Both the position numbers and the translations under genes were made by a program. From the NCBI GenBank assembly GCA_910587825.1, contig CAJUNJ010000002.1, positions 108,575 to 172,574 of the forward strand: a stretch of DNA of 64,000 nucleotides. Reading direction: 5' to 3'. The first letter of the stretch is position 1. Every line of letters starts with the position of its first letter. The notes beneath the pieces were generated by a model, which was not told the DNA's origin, made no database searches, and worked only from the letters and a program-made list of their open reading frames with translations. This DNA comes from an uncultured Christensenellaceae bacterium. GTDB lineage: Bacteria; Bacillota; Clostridia; Christensenellales; Borkfalkiaceae. Shown here piece after piece: positions 28,925-37,647 of this stretch.

Positions 28925-29991
28925 AAATTTACGTCCTTTAAACTATCGCGGCAGGCGCATATTAATCTTACATATTCTTCGGTGCCGAGAACGAGTTCTT
29001 CGCACTCGCCCTCTCGCTTGGGAACTATAAGCGATATGCTTCCGCTTGCCACGTTCTTTTTATCGTAAACGGCAAGCCTTGCCGCTTCTTCTATATTTTC
29101 ATACGCAGGTATTTTGTGTATTACGCATTTTATAAGCGACGCAAGGTTGTCGAAATACGTTCCCCCGCCGACGCCCGACGCCTTTGCGATGAACATCTCG
29201 TAATATGCGCCGATAAGCACGAATTCGCCGTGCGACTTTCTGCCGTAAAACAGCTCTAACGCGTGACCGGTGGTATGTCCCAGATTAAGCGTTTTTCTGA
29301 GTCCGTTCAAATCCCTTTCGTCGCCTTCCGCAATGCGTGCCTTGCACCGAATGCAAGAAGCCGTGACCGAACCGAGAAAGTCAAGGTCGAAAAGCTTGTC
29401 GGCATTGTCCGTAAGCCGAGTGTAAATCTGTTTGTCGAGCGCACCGTACTTTATTATTTCGCCGAGTCCGCACCTTATTTCGCGTTTGGGAAGGGTTTCA
29501 AGAAAACGCGGGTCGACGATAACTTCTTCGGGCTGATAGAACGTGCCTATCAGATTTTTTATTTTTTTGAAGTCGACAGCCGTCTTTCCGCCGACGGAGC
29601 TGTCAACCTGCGACAATAGCGTGGTGGGAATTTGCACAAGCCGTACACCACGCATATACAGCGAAGCGGCAAGCCCCGCTATATCGCCGACGACCCCGCC
29701 GCCGAACGCCACGACTGTACAGCTACGCTTCATATCCGCTTCCGCCATAGCCTGTAATATCTCAAACAGATAGCGTTGTGTCTTGCTGTTTTCGCCCGCG
29801 GGAAGAATTTTTATGTTTGCGTTATCTCCGAAAGTGTCCCACATAAGCCGTCTGTATAGGGCAAAGACGTTTTTGTCGGTGACGATGAACAGCTGTCTGT
29901 CCCTTAACTTAGGCGCGTATGCCTCGAAAGAACCCTCCCCGCAGTGGATTACGCTTTTTAAATATTTTGCGTTTAATGTAATATCGGTCAT
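28921..29991 (-). CDS. aroB: 3-dehydroquinate synthase
   Basis: 356 residues. NAD- and zinc-dependent cyclisation of DAHP to dehydroquinate. Seen: 'AFGGGVVGDIAGLAASLYMRGV' (NAD loop), 'PTTLLSQVDSSVGGKTAVD', 'CGLGEIIKYG', and metal ligand 'LGHTTGHALEL'. Start set at ATG 29991, 2 bp after the aroC stop with AAGGAC upstream; the frame runs 42 codons into aroC but without family similarity. Confidence 0.95.
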   Translation of the reverse strand: MTDITLNAKYLKSVIHCGEGSFEAYAPKLRDRQLFIVTDKNVFALYRRLMWDTFGDNANIKILPAGENSKTQRYLFEILQAMAEADMKRSCTVVAFGGGVVGDIAGLAASLYMRGVRLVQIPTTLLSQVDSSVGGKTAVDFKKIKNLIGTFYQPEEVIVDPRFLETLPKREIRCGLGEIIKYGALDKQIYTRLTDNADKLFDLDFLGSVTASCIRCKARIAEGDERDLNGLRKTLNLGHTTGHALELFYGRKSHGEFVLIGAYYEMFIAKASGVGGGTYFDNLASLIKCVIHKIPAYENIEEAARLAVYDKKNVASGSISLIVPKREGECEELVLGTEEYVRLICACRDSLKDVNL

Positions 29992-29993
29992 AC

Positions 29994-31124
29994 TCAGTCC
30001 TTCAACAGCGAATATCTTTCGACGGCTTGCCGCATTGTATCCCCGCCAAGCCTGTCCGCCACGACTTCCGCCAACGCGAACGCCGTAACGCTTTCGGCAA
30101 TTATTTCTGCGGCGCATATCGCCGTTACGTCGCTTCTTTCGGGTGCGGCGACAAACGGCAGACCAGTAGCGGTATCTACGGTACGCAGTCCCTTCATAAG
30201 CGTTGGTATGGGCTTCATTACCGCCCTTAAAATAATATCTTCGCCGTTGGACATACCGCCCTCTATACCGCCCGCGTTATTGGTATTGCGGTAAATTTTT
30301 CCGTCTTTTATGAAAATTTCGTCGTGAACGCGGCTTCCCTCATATTCCGCACAACCGAAGCCCAACCCGACCTCTACGCCCTTTACCGCCTGCACGCTCA
30401 TTAAAGCCGAACAGAGCAGAGCGTCAAGCTTCGCGCCGTAACGCATACAGCTTCCGAACCCGCTTTTAAGACCGTGTACGCGTATTTCCATTATTCCGCC
30501 CGCGGTGTCGCCGTCGGATTTGAGTTTGTCAATAAGTTTAACCGCCCTGTCCTGTACGCTTTTGTCAAGCATAAACAGCGGTTGTTCTTTCGCTCTTTCG
30601 AGTTGACAGAAATCATACTCTTTGTCGTCCGCAATACCGCAGACCTTTCTTACGTAACCGGATATTTCGACGCCGAAAGCCCTTAAATACTGCCTTGCAA
30701 CCGTACCCGCAACTACCCGCACAGCCGTCTCCCTTGCGCTTGCGCGTTCAAGCACGTTGCGCGCGTCGGTATGGTCGTACTTTTTCATACCCGTCAAATC
30801 GGCGTGTCCCGGACGGACTTTGGTCAAAGTTCTGCCCGACAGGTCGCACCCCTCGGGCGCCATATATTGGCGCCAGTTGGCGTAATCGGCGTTTACGACG
30901 GCAAACGCCACGGGACTGCCGAGCGTAAGCCCGTTGCGCACCCCGCTTATTATCTCGACGCGGTCGCGCTCTATTTTCTGTCTTCCGCCTCTGCCGTAAC
31001 CGCTCTGGCGAAGGGCAAGATATTTATTTATTTCCTCAATGTCTATTTTGAGATTGGACGGCAAATCTTCGATTATGCCTATAAGCGCTTTGCCGTGGGA
31101 TTCACCCGCAGTGGATAATTTCAT
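29994..31124 (-). CDS. aroC: Chorismate synthase
   Basis: 376 residues. FMN-dependent last step to chorismate. Seen: 'TAGESHGKALIGIIEDLP', 'RQSGYGRGGRQKIERD', 'RPGHADLTGMKKY', 'RASARETAVRVVAGTVA' and 'EGGMSNGEDI'. First gene of the aro cluster, 8 bp after the ComEC-like gene. The first-step DAHP synthase and EPSP synthase genes are not in the window. Confidence 0.96.
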   Translation of the reverse strand: MKLSTAGESHGKALIGIIEDLPSNLKIDIEEINKYLALRQSGYGRGGRQKIERDRVEIISGVRNGLTLGSPVAFAVVNADYANWRQYMAPEGCDLSGRTLTKVRPGHADLTGMKKYDHTDARNVLERASARETAVRVVAGTVARQYLRAFGVEISGYVRKVCGIADDKEYDFCQLERAKEQPLFMLDKSVQDRAVKLIDKLKSDGDTAGGIMEIRVHGLKSGFGSCMRYGAKLDALLCSALMSVQAVKGVEVGLGFGCAEYEGSRVHDEIFIKDGKIYRNTNNAGGIEGGMSNGEDIILRAVMKPIPTLMKGLRTVDTATGLPFVAAPERSDVTAICAAEIIAESVTAFALAEVVADRLGGDTMRQAVERYSLLKD

Positions 31125-31132
31125 ACTACCTC

Positions 31133-32140
31133 TTAAAATTTGATTTCGTAACCGTCACGCGTGACTTCAACAGTCACCGTACCGTCCTTATCTGTTCTGT
31201 ACAGCTTGTCCCCCACGTGCGAGCCTACGTCCGAAAGCACTTCTTCGGACGGACTGCCGGAACCGTTTTCACCAACCGAAAGGATAGCCGCTTGGGGAGC
31301 AACGACATCGTAAAACTGCGTGCAGGCAGAATTCGAATTGCCGTGGTTTGCAACCGTGACTATATCGCAATCGGAAAGATTAACAAGATAATTTTCGGAC
31401 ATACCGCCGTAAACCGACGCCAATTCCGCAAGCGCGCCGCCGCCCGCATCGCTTGTAAAAAGAAAGCTTGTACCCGCGTATTCCAGCCAGATTACGGCGG
31501 AAGCCTCGTTGCGCGCCGTCTGCGAAGACGGGTCTGCATTCAGTTTGGCATACCACCCTTCGGGGTCGGAATAGTACGACGGGGAAAGAACCCTGAAAGT
31601 ATAACCGTACTCCGCATTTTTCTCACCCGCCCCGTACGAACTTATGAACAGTTGCGCACCGCTTGAATTGGCTGACATACGGAACGAATGATATTCGTCG
31701 GTAATGCCCTTTACCGTACAGTAAGGCATATAAATTCTTTTTACTTCTTTTAAGGTTATAAGCTCGGCAAGGCCGCCGCAGTTTTCCCGATTTACAGTCG
31801 TGCAGAAAAGATAGTCTATTTTCTTGATACCGCAGGAATTGAGATATTTTAATATCTTTGACTGGTTGGAGCTTCTGCCGTTTCCGCCGTCGATAAGCAT
31901 ATTTTTGCCGTCGGGAAGTTCGACTATCGCACAGTCGCCGTAACCGACGTCGACAAAGCGTACGCGCATAACCCCATCCGGCGCGCCCTTGTTGCCCGCA
32001 ACCGTGTAACTGAAAAAGTATTTAACGGGGATAAAAGCGTTAATCATTAAAATTACAAGGACTATTACAGCCGATACCGCCGTGACGATTATCGTCCTTA
32101 ACTGCCCTTTTGAAAGTTTTACTTTGTCTTTCTTTGCCAT
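31133..32140 (-). CDS. Anchored ComEC-type MBL-fold protein with a degenerate active site
   Basis: 335 residues. One N-terminal membrane segment (about 13-36) places the rest outside the cell. The domain resembles the metallo-beta-lactamase part of ComEC/Rec2: 'VRFVDVGYGDCAIVELPDGKNMLIDGG', then a late 'FTSDAGGGALAEL' and 'VANHGNSNSA'. The metal motif expected as THxHxDHxGG reads 'TTVNRENCGG' here, with all three histidines and the aspartate replaced. It is therefore probably a pseudo-enzyme. It lies between sigF and aroC; a promoter-like TATAAT is about 30 nt upstream. Role unknown. Confidence 0.8.
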   Translation of the reverse strand: MAKKDKVKLSKGQLRTIIVTAVSAVIVLVILMINAFIPVKYFFSYTVAGNKGAPDGVMRVRFVDVGYGDCAIVELPDGKNMLIDGGNGRSSNQSKILKYLNSCGIKKIDYLFCTTVNRENCGGLAELITLKEVKRIYMPYCTVKGITDEYHSFRMSANSSGAQLFISSYGAGEKNAEYGYTFRVLSPSYYSDPEGWYAKLNADPSSQTARNEASAVIWLEYAGTSFLFTSDAGGGALAELASVYGGMSENYLVNLSDCDIVTVANHGNSNSACTQFYDVVAPQAAILSVGENGSGSPSEEVLSDVGSHVGDKLYRTDKDGTVTVEVTRDGYEIKF

Positions 32141-32233
32141 AGTATGCGCCGTACTTATAATTATACATTTTTCATTATATCTTAATAATAAAAAAAAGTA
32201 AACAATTTTGGGTACGGCGTATAAATTTAAAAT

Positions 32234-32256
32234 GCGGAAAGCCGACTGCTTTCCGC
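32234..32256 (-). terminator. Terminator stem-loop after sigF
   Basis: GCGGAAAGC/GCTTTCCGC 9-bp stem with a 5-nt loop just downstream of the sigF stop; ATTTTAAATTT follows on the minus strand. Confidence 0.7.
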
Positions 32257-32260
32257 GTTT

Positions 32261-32986
32261 TTACCCCGCCAGATGTTTCCTGAACGTTTCCATTATCCTG
32301 TTTTCTATGCGCGACACCTGAACCTGCGACACGCCCAGCATATTGGCAACTTCGCTTTGCGTCATATCGCGGAAATATCTCAGCATTATTATTTTTCTGT
32401 CGCGCTCAGGCAGACCCGCTATTGCAGAGCGCAGTTGCAATTCTTCTATAATGTCTTCCTGTTTGTCCTCCACGGGAAGTTTTTCCAAAAGCTCCTGCGT
32501 TTTTTCATCCTTGTATTCGCCCTGGTTATATATCGATACTGGCATACGCGTTGAACCCATTGTAAACACGACTTCGCTTTCGGGCATATTGAATTTTTCG
32601 GCAATAATTTTTACGGTCGGCTGGGCGCCGTGTACTACCGAATACTCTTCAATGAAAGCGTTAATCTGCTTGGCGCAGCTTTTGAGCGCGCGCGACACCT
32701 TAATGCTTCCGTCGTCGCGCATAAAACGTTTTATTTCGCCCGCAATCATAGGCACGGCGTAGGTTGAAAAGCGCACGCCGAAGCTTTCGTCAAAGCCGTT
32801 TATGGCTTTTAAAAGCCCCATACTTGCAAGCTGGTACAAGTCGTCGTATTCCACGCCTTTGCCCAAATAACGCCTTACAATACTTTTTATCAGGTTGTTG
32901 TTTTCGACAAGCAGTTTTTCCTTGGCTAAGCCGTCGCCCTGTTTTGCCATTCGTATCAGGTTATTCGTCGTTTCGACGTCAAGCAT
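32261..32986 (-). CDS. sigF: RNA polymerase sigma-F, forespore-specific
   Basis: 241 residues. Early forespore sigma factor held inactive by SpoIIAB. Seen: 'LIRMAKQGDGLAKEKLLVENNNLIKSIVRRYLGKGVEYDDLYQLASMGLLKAINGFDESFGVRFSTYAVPMIAGEIKRFMRDDG' (region 2) and the region 4 helix-turn-helix 'MTQSEVANMLGVSQVQVSRIE'. SigG is closely related; the position directly after spoIIAA-spoIIAB favours SigF. Start at ATG 32986 with GGAG upstream, overlapping spoIIAB by 8 bp. Confidence 0.93.
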   Translation of the reverse strand: MLDVETTNNLIRMAKQGDGLAKEKLLVENNNLIKSIVRRYLGKGVEYDDLYQLASMGLLKAINGFDESFGVRFSTYAVPMIAGEIKRFMRDDGSIKVSRALKSCAKQINAFIEEYSVVHGAQPTVKIIAEKFNMPESEVVFTMGSTRMPVSIYNQGEYKDEKTQELLEKLPVEDKQEDIIEELQLRSAIAGLPERDRKIIMLRYFRDMTQSEVANMLGVSQVQVSRIENRIMETFRKHLAG

Positions 32987-33416
32987 TCTCCACTTCCGCT
33001 TCAAAACTTTTCGACATATACACAACCGTGCCTTCGCCCGCGATGGAGTTTACCGAAAATTCGTCCATAAAGGTCTGCATAATAGTAAAACCCATACCCG
33101 AGCGTTCGTCGGAAGGAAGCGTTGTATAGAAGGGCTGTACGGCTTTCTGAATATCGGGTATGCCCTTGCCCGTATCGCTTACCTTTATATGTAATTCGTT
33201 GCCGTCTATTTCGCATTCTACGGTAACTATACCGAGATTGCCCCTGTAAGCGTGTACGGTACAGTTTGTCACGGCTTCCGAAACGGCTGTTTTTACGTCC
33301 GAAAGCGCCGAAAGCGAAGGATTTAATTCAAGACAGAATGCGGCGACCGCGTCGCGCGCGAACGCCTGATTTATAGGAAGTGAATAGAATTGAAGTTTAA
33401 GATAATTTCTCGTCAT
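32979..33416 (-). CDS. spoIIAB: Anti-sigma-F factor / serine kinase SpoIIAB
   Basis: 145 residues. GHKL ATPase-fold protein that binds sigma-F or phosphorylates SpoIIAA. Seen: N box 'AVSEAVTNCTVHAY', G1 box 'VSDTGKGIPD' and G2 'ERSGMGFTIM'. Start at ATG 33416 (AAGGTG 9 nt upstream); a GTG lies four codons further out. It overlaps sigF. Confidence 0.94.
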   Translation of the reverse strand: MTRNYLKLQFYSLPINQAFARDAVAAFCLELNPSLSALSDVKTAVSEAVTNCTVHAYRGNLGIVTVECEIDGNELHIKVSDTGKGIPDIQKAVQPFYTTLPSDERSGMGFTIMQTFMDEFSVNSIAGEGTVVYMSKSFEAEVENA

Positions 33417-33431
33417 AACTTTTTGCACCTT

Positions 33432-33743
33432 TTATTCCGCCTTTGGGATAAGCGAATATATTCCGCTTAAATTAAGTATTTTGTCTGCGGCAAAATTGGG
33501 GTTTTCTATATACATCGGCATTGCCAGCTTTGAAGCTTTTTTATATCTGCCGATAAGAAAACCTATACCCGTAGAGTCCATAAACGCAACTTCGGAAAGG
33601 TTTATTATTATCTTTTTGGCATTTAAATTTTCCTCTATAAGTTTGTCGCATTTAGCGCGCGCGTCCTGCGCCGAACATTCGTCCATTTCGCCGGACAGAT
33701 TTATGTACAGTATTCTTTCGCGCGTATATCCCGTCACCGTCAT
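33432..33743 (-). CDS. spoIIAA: Anti-anti-sigma factor SpoIIAA
   Basis: 103 residues. STAS-domain switch protein whose dephosphorylated form frees sigma-F. The phosphorylation motif 'MDSTGIGFLIGRYK' is intact with the target serine at about 57. First gene of the operon; a sigma-H promoter would be expected but I could not identify one convincingly in the upstream 150 bp. Confidence 0.94.
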   Translation of the reverse strand: MTVTGYTRERILYINLSGEMDECSAQDARAKCDKLIEENLNAKKIIINLSEVAFMDSTGIGFLIGRYKKASKLAMPMYIENPNFAADKILNLSGIYSLIPKAE

Positions 33744-33895
33744 ATTCTTCCGCTCCGTATTTTATTTTGTTACCTAAGGAATATTACCATACCCGACTGC
33801 GGAATTTTTGACGTATAAAGACGAATAATGTATACTTTTGGCGTTTTTGCCTTGTTAAGTTTGTAAACGTTTTTTTCAGATGCGGCGGGTTTTAC

Positions 33896-33924
33896 TTGAC
33901 AACGCAAATCAAAAGTAATATAAC
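33896..33924 (+). promoter_or_regulatory. Promoter of the AEC transporter, near-leaderless
   Basis: TTGACA (33896-33901), 17-nt spacer, TATAAC (33919-33924). The predicted start near 33931 leaves about 4 nt before the ATG at 33935. Confidence 0.8.
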
Positions 33925-33934
33925 TTATGCCGTT

Positions 33935-34864
33935 ATGGAAATTTTGACGACGCTTATATGCGTGGCTGTTATGCTTGCCTATGCAGTACCCGGCTTTTTG
34001 CTTGTAAAAACAAAGCTTGTCAAAGCGGATGCAATACCCGCATTTGCCAGACTTTTAATGTACGTATGCCAGCCCTTTTTAACCCTTTACGCGTTCAGCC
34101 GCGTCAAGTTTACAACGCAGTCGCTTATTGATATTTCAATATCTTTCGGATTGTCGGTTGCGATTAATATTGCCTTTCTGGGATTGTTTTTTCTTATTTT
34201 CAGAAAACGTTACGAACAAATGCGCAACCGCATATTTACGCTTGCGTGCTTTTTCGGCAACTGTCTTTTTATGGGACTTCCACTGCTTGAAGCCCTTCTG
34301 CCGGATGCGCCCGAAGCCGTCATATATGCAAATATGTTCGCGCTTACAATGAACCTTATCGGCTGGACGGCGGGGTCGGCGATTATCAGCGGAGATAAAA
34401 AATATATTAACGCAAAGCAGATTTTTCTCAACCCCGCAATAATATCCCTTGCCGTCGCGCTAGTGTTCTATTTCGCGCGCGTGGATTTCCCGCAACAGAT
34501 TGATGACTTTATTACAATTTTGGGCAGAATGTCGACGCCAATGTGTATGTTGATTATGGGTATGCGCCTTGCAACTATGCCTGTAAAAACAATTTTCGGT
34601 AATTGGAGAACTTACCCCGTCGTCGCCGTAAAACAGCTTTTGATGCCTCTTACAGTTTTCGGGCTGCTTTACTTTATTCCGCTTGACGCCGAAATGAAAA
34701 AAGCGTTCGTAATAATTGCTTCCGCGCCCGTCGCAAGCGTTGTGCTTAACTTTGCGGAAATGTTGGGGCAAGGACAAAATGATGCGGCAAGCCTTGTGCT
34801 TACAGGTACGGTTTTAAGCGTTGCGACTATGCCGGTAATTTCACTTTTAACCCTTCTGCTGTAA
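33935..34864 (+). CDS. AEC family transporter (auxin efflux carrier-like permease)
   Basis: 309 residues with about ten hydrophobic segments in a 5+5 arrangement broken by a short central loop near 150-165. The conserved helix-crossing region 'MPLTVFGLLYFI..DAEMKKAFVIIASAPVASVVLNFAEML' in the second half is typical of bacterial AEC carriers for small organic acids or amino acids; substrate unknown. Start at ATG 33935 because the longer frame would begin inside the -35 box. A strong terminator follows. Confidence 0.85.
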   Translation: MEILTTLICVAVMLAYAVPGFLLVKTKLVKADAIPAFARLLMYVCQPFLTLYAFSRVKFTTQSLIDISISFGLSVAINIAFLGLFFLIFRKRYEQMRNRIFTLACFFGNCLFMGLPLLEALLPDAPEAVIYANMFALTMNLIGWTAGSAIISGDKKYINAKQIFLNPAIISLAVALVFYFARVDFPQQIDDFITILGRMSTPMCMLIMGMRLATMPVKTIFGNWRTYPVVAVKQLLMPLTVFGLLYFIPLDAEMKKAFVIIASAPVASVVLNFAEMLGQGQNDAASLVLTGTVLSVATMPVISLLTLLL

Positions 34865-34902
34865 AAGTAACCCCACCCGCTATGCGGGTGGGGTTACTTT
34901 TT
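34864..34902. terminator. Strong bidirectional terminator between the AEC gene and the sensor kinase
   Basis: GTAACCCCACCCGC pairs with GCGGGTGGGGTTAC (3-nt loop) and is flanked by A-rich and T-rich tracts, so it can serve both convergent genes. Confidence 0.85.
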
Positions 34903-34960
34903 CGGGAATAATTTGCATAAACTAAACGGTTTAATTTTTTTAATAATGTGCCGATATCGG

Positions 34961-35854
34961 CTAATCGGTAAATGGCAGGCAGACACAAAACATCAATCTG
35001 CCTGCCGTATATTTTGCATTTATAGTTCCGCCGGCTTGCTCGACTAATACTTTTACTATCGACAACCCAAGCCCCGTGGATTTTTTTGCGCTTTCTACGG
35101 TGTAAAACCGATCAAACAGCTTATTCGCCTCTATTGCCGATAATTTTGACGCTATATTTGACACGGTGACTTCACCCTTACCGTTTAGTTCGACGAAAAA
35201 ATCCCCATCACTGTATTTGATTGCGTTTTCTATAAGATTAGAAAATATGCGGTTAAGAGCAACTCGGTTAATGATGCAATGCACCGTACTTTCGGGCAAA
35301 TGAATTTCGGGTATGATTTTTGCTTGCTGAAATGCGTTATAATGATATGCGATACATTCTTCCAAAACGGCATTTACCGAAAGGCGTTCTTTGGGCGATT
35401 CGTAATCGGGTGAAGTAATCACAGAATAGCGGAATAAATCTTCCGCGAGTTGTTTCAATGTGTCCGTGCGGTTTTTTATAATCCCGATATAGCGTTCTGC
35501 GTTTTGACTTTTTTGCTCTTTTTCAAGTAAATCCAAATAGCCGGATATTGCCGTAAGCGGAGTACGAAGATCGTGAGAAATGTTTGCGACTGCATTTTTC
35601 AGTTCCAAATCGCCTTGTTCGTATTTCAGACGTTGTTTCCTCAAAACCTTCAACTGCTCGTTTATACCCGCCGCCAGCCGGCAAACGGTTTTGTCTTTAC
35701 CGTCAACCGTAATCAAAGTGTTTGTGTCGGTTTTCAGCTTTTCGTTAAACTCACAGTCAATACCTGCGATATCTTTTTTCATCAAAAATATCTTGACTAT
35801 AAGAAATACCGATAAAAGAAACAATATCGAACAAATAACCGAAAGCCAAATCAC
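34961..35854 (-). CDS. Two-component sensor histidine kinase
   Basis: 297 residues. One or two N-terminal hydrophobic segments (about 3-26), then a short linker and a HisKA domain with 'NISHDLRTPLTAISGYL' (phospho-acceptor His near 94), then an ATPase domain with N box 'LIENAIKYSDG' and 'STGLGLSIVKVL'. With almost no extracytoplasmic sensing loop it belongs to the intramembrane-sensing or membrane-cued group often paired with ABC exporters. Last gene of the operon RR-ATPase-permease-HK. Confidence 0.9.
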   Translation of the reverse strand: MIWLSVICSILFLLSVFLIVKIFLMKKDIAGIDCEFNEKLKTDTNTLITVDGKDKTVCRLAAGINEQLKVLRKQRLKYEQGDLELKNAVANISHDLRTPLTAISGYLDLLEKEQKSQNAERYIGIIKNRTDTLKQLAEDLFRYSVITSPDYESPKERLSVNAVLEECIAYHYNAFQQAKIIPEIHLPESTVHCIINRVALNRIFSNLIENAIKYSDGDFFVELNGKGEVTVSNIASKLSAIEANKLFDRFYTVESAKKSTGLGLSIVKVLVEQAGGTINAKYTAGRLMFCVCLPFTD

Positions 35855-35868
35855 AATTTTTCACCTTT

Positions 35869-36659
35869 TTATTTTATATCTTTTTTGTAAAACACGACCA
35901 CACCTGCGGCTGTACACGCAACACATACGCCCGCAGAATATAACGGCAAAGTCCATAAGGGACTCAACAAGCCCGTCGTAAATTGCACAGCTTGTCCGCC
36001 CGGCAATATGTCGCACAAAATTTGCAAAATCGTTCTTCTTATACCGCTTACATAATTAGGATTACGTATTTGTTCCATTACGCCATCAACGCCATGCACA
36101 AACTGAAATTCGGGTACCATCAAATAGGAGATTAAAATAAACGCCGTAAGTAGCAGTAAAAACGCAAACACGAGATTGATAACAGTCGCGCCCGCTTTAT
36201 TGGAATAAATCATACTCACCATAGTGAACAGCGAACAAAAAGCAAAAATCGTTAAAATCCCAACAGCGACAATTTTAATGGCTTCGACCGTAGGTAATGC
36301 AACTGCCGGAAAGCCCAAAATTCTATTGGCAACATATACGCCGCCGACAATACCAAGCTGAACGCCGCTACCGTAATCAAATTTGCAAAATAAATCTGCC
36401 GCCTGTCGTGTCCTACGACGAGCTTATTCCGTATTGTACCGTCGCCGTATTCCGTTCCGAAGAAGATACTTATAAAGATTGCCGAAGCGATTTCGACGGG
36501 TATAACGAATATACACATCAGTCCGTCGATTTGTGTAGCGCGATTTGAAATGGCAGTGACGACCGTCATCAAAGACACAAATGCCATAACGCCGCATAAT
36601 ACCCAAAACAGTTTATTCTTTTTTATCCGCATGAAATTCGCAATCAAAAGTCTATTCAT
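35869..36659 (-). pseudogene. ABC-2 type permease, split by a frameshift
   Basis: Two overlapping frames together encode one ABC-2 permease: 36659-36252 gives the N-terminal part (about 100 genuine residues with two or three membrane segments), and the other frame to 35869 gives the remaining three or four membrane segments. The crossover lies near 36350, where the first frame turns from membrane sequence into 'PIEFWAFRQLHYL' and the second reads 'GGVYVANRILGFPAVALP'. The intact length would be about 263 residues, normal for this class. Either a real single-base deletion or a sequencing error. Its ATPase precedes it with an 8-bp overlap. Confidence 0.8.
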
Positions 36660-37566
36660 TGCTTTTCCCTCCCAAAAGGTCGATATAAAAAGCCTCTAAA
36701 CTTTCGCTATGCTCGCACATCGCTTTTACGTCGCAATGCTCGCCATGCAATTTAAGCGTTAGCTCGGTGAAGTCTATTTCACCGAATATTTCCGCTTCGG
36801 TATCGGATTTCACCGAATATTCGATATTCAGTCCGTCGAGAACACGGCTCAATATTTTAGTGTCGCTAACGGTTATTTCAATGCGCTTGCTACAAGCGTT
36901 AGCGAGCTGTTCGGCACTCATTTCTTTTACAATTTTACCTTTGTCGATAAAGCCGAAATGTGTTGCTATTTTCGACAGTTCGTCCAAAATGTGACTTGAT
37001 ACGAGTACGGTAATTCCGCGCTCCCGATTCAGTTTCAGTATCAGTTCTCTTACATCGATAATGCCTTGCGGATCGAGACCGTTGATCGGCTCGTCCAAAA
37101 CAAGAAAATCGGGGTTGCCTGTGAGGGCGACGGCAATGCCGAGACGCTGACGCATACCGAGCGAAAAATTCTTGGCTTTCTTTTTGCCCGTATCTTCCAA
37201 ACCTACGAGTTGCAATATTTCGGCGATTCCGTCAAACGACGGCATACCTAAAATACGGCATTGCTCTTTCAAGTTTTCTTCTGCGGTCATATCGAGATAG
37301 ATTGACGGAGTTTCCACTACCGCCCCCATTCTGCGTCGAGCCTTGAAAATTTCTTTGTCCTTATGCTCGATACCGTAAATTTCCACTTCACCGTCTGTCG
37401 GCCGTTGCAATCCGCAAACAAGACGAATAAGCGTCGTCTTTCCCGCGCCGTTTTTGCCGACAAAGCCGTAAATGCTGCCTTTCGGAACGCGCATAGTAAG
37501 CCCGTTCAGAACTTTGTAGTTACCGTAATCTTTTTTTACGGCGTTTGTTTGTAAAACATATTCCAT
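36652..37566 (-). CDS. ABC transporter ATP-binding protein
   Basis: 304 residues. Walker A 'GKNGAGKTT', Q loop, signature 'FSLGMRQRLG', Walker B 'FLVLDEPINGLD' and the switch His in 'SSHILDEL'; C-terminal extension typical of BcrA/lantibiotic-immunity type exporters. Start at ATG 37566 with AGGAGG upstream; the open frame extends 12 codons beyond it. Pairs with the following permease and is flanked by the two-component genes, so a drug- or peptide-sensing efflux module is likely. Confidence 0.92.
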   Translation of the reverse strand: MEYVLQTNAVKKDYGNYKVLNGLTMRVPKGSIYGFVGKNGAGKTTLIRLVCGLQRPTDGEVEIYGIEHKDKEIFKARRRMGAVVETPSIYLDMTAEENLKEQCRILGMPSFDGIAEILQLVGLEDTGKKKAKNFSLGMRQRLGIAVALTGNPDFLVLDEPINGLDPQGIIDVRELILKLNRERGITVLVSSHILDELSKIATHFGFIDKGKIVKEMSAEQLANACSKRIEITVSDTKILSRVLDGLNIEYSVKSDTEAEIFGEIDFTELTLKLHGEHCDVKAMCEHSESLEAFYIDLLGGKSNE

Positions 37567-37647
37567 AAAATTGCCTCCTGTGCTTTTGATTCTATCAGAC
37601 AACAGTAAAGAAAACGGTAAACAAAACAGTAAAGAATAAGTAAAGAT

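Noticed and set aside
29992..30117. Long N-terminal extension of aroB
   Set aside because: It overlaps aroC, lacks family similarity, and a good start with AAGGAC exists at 29991.
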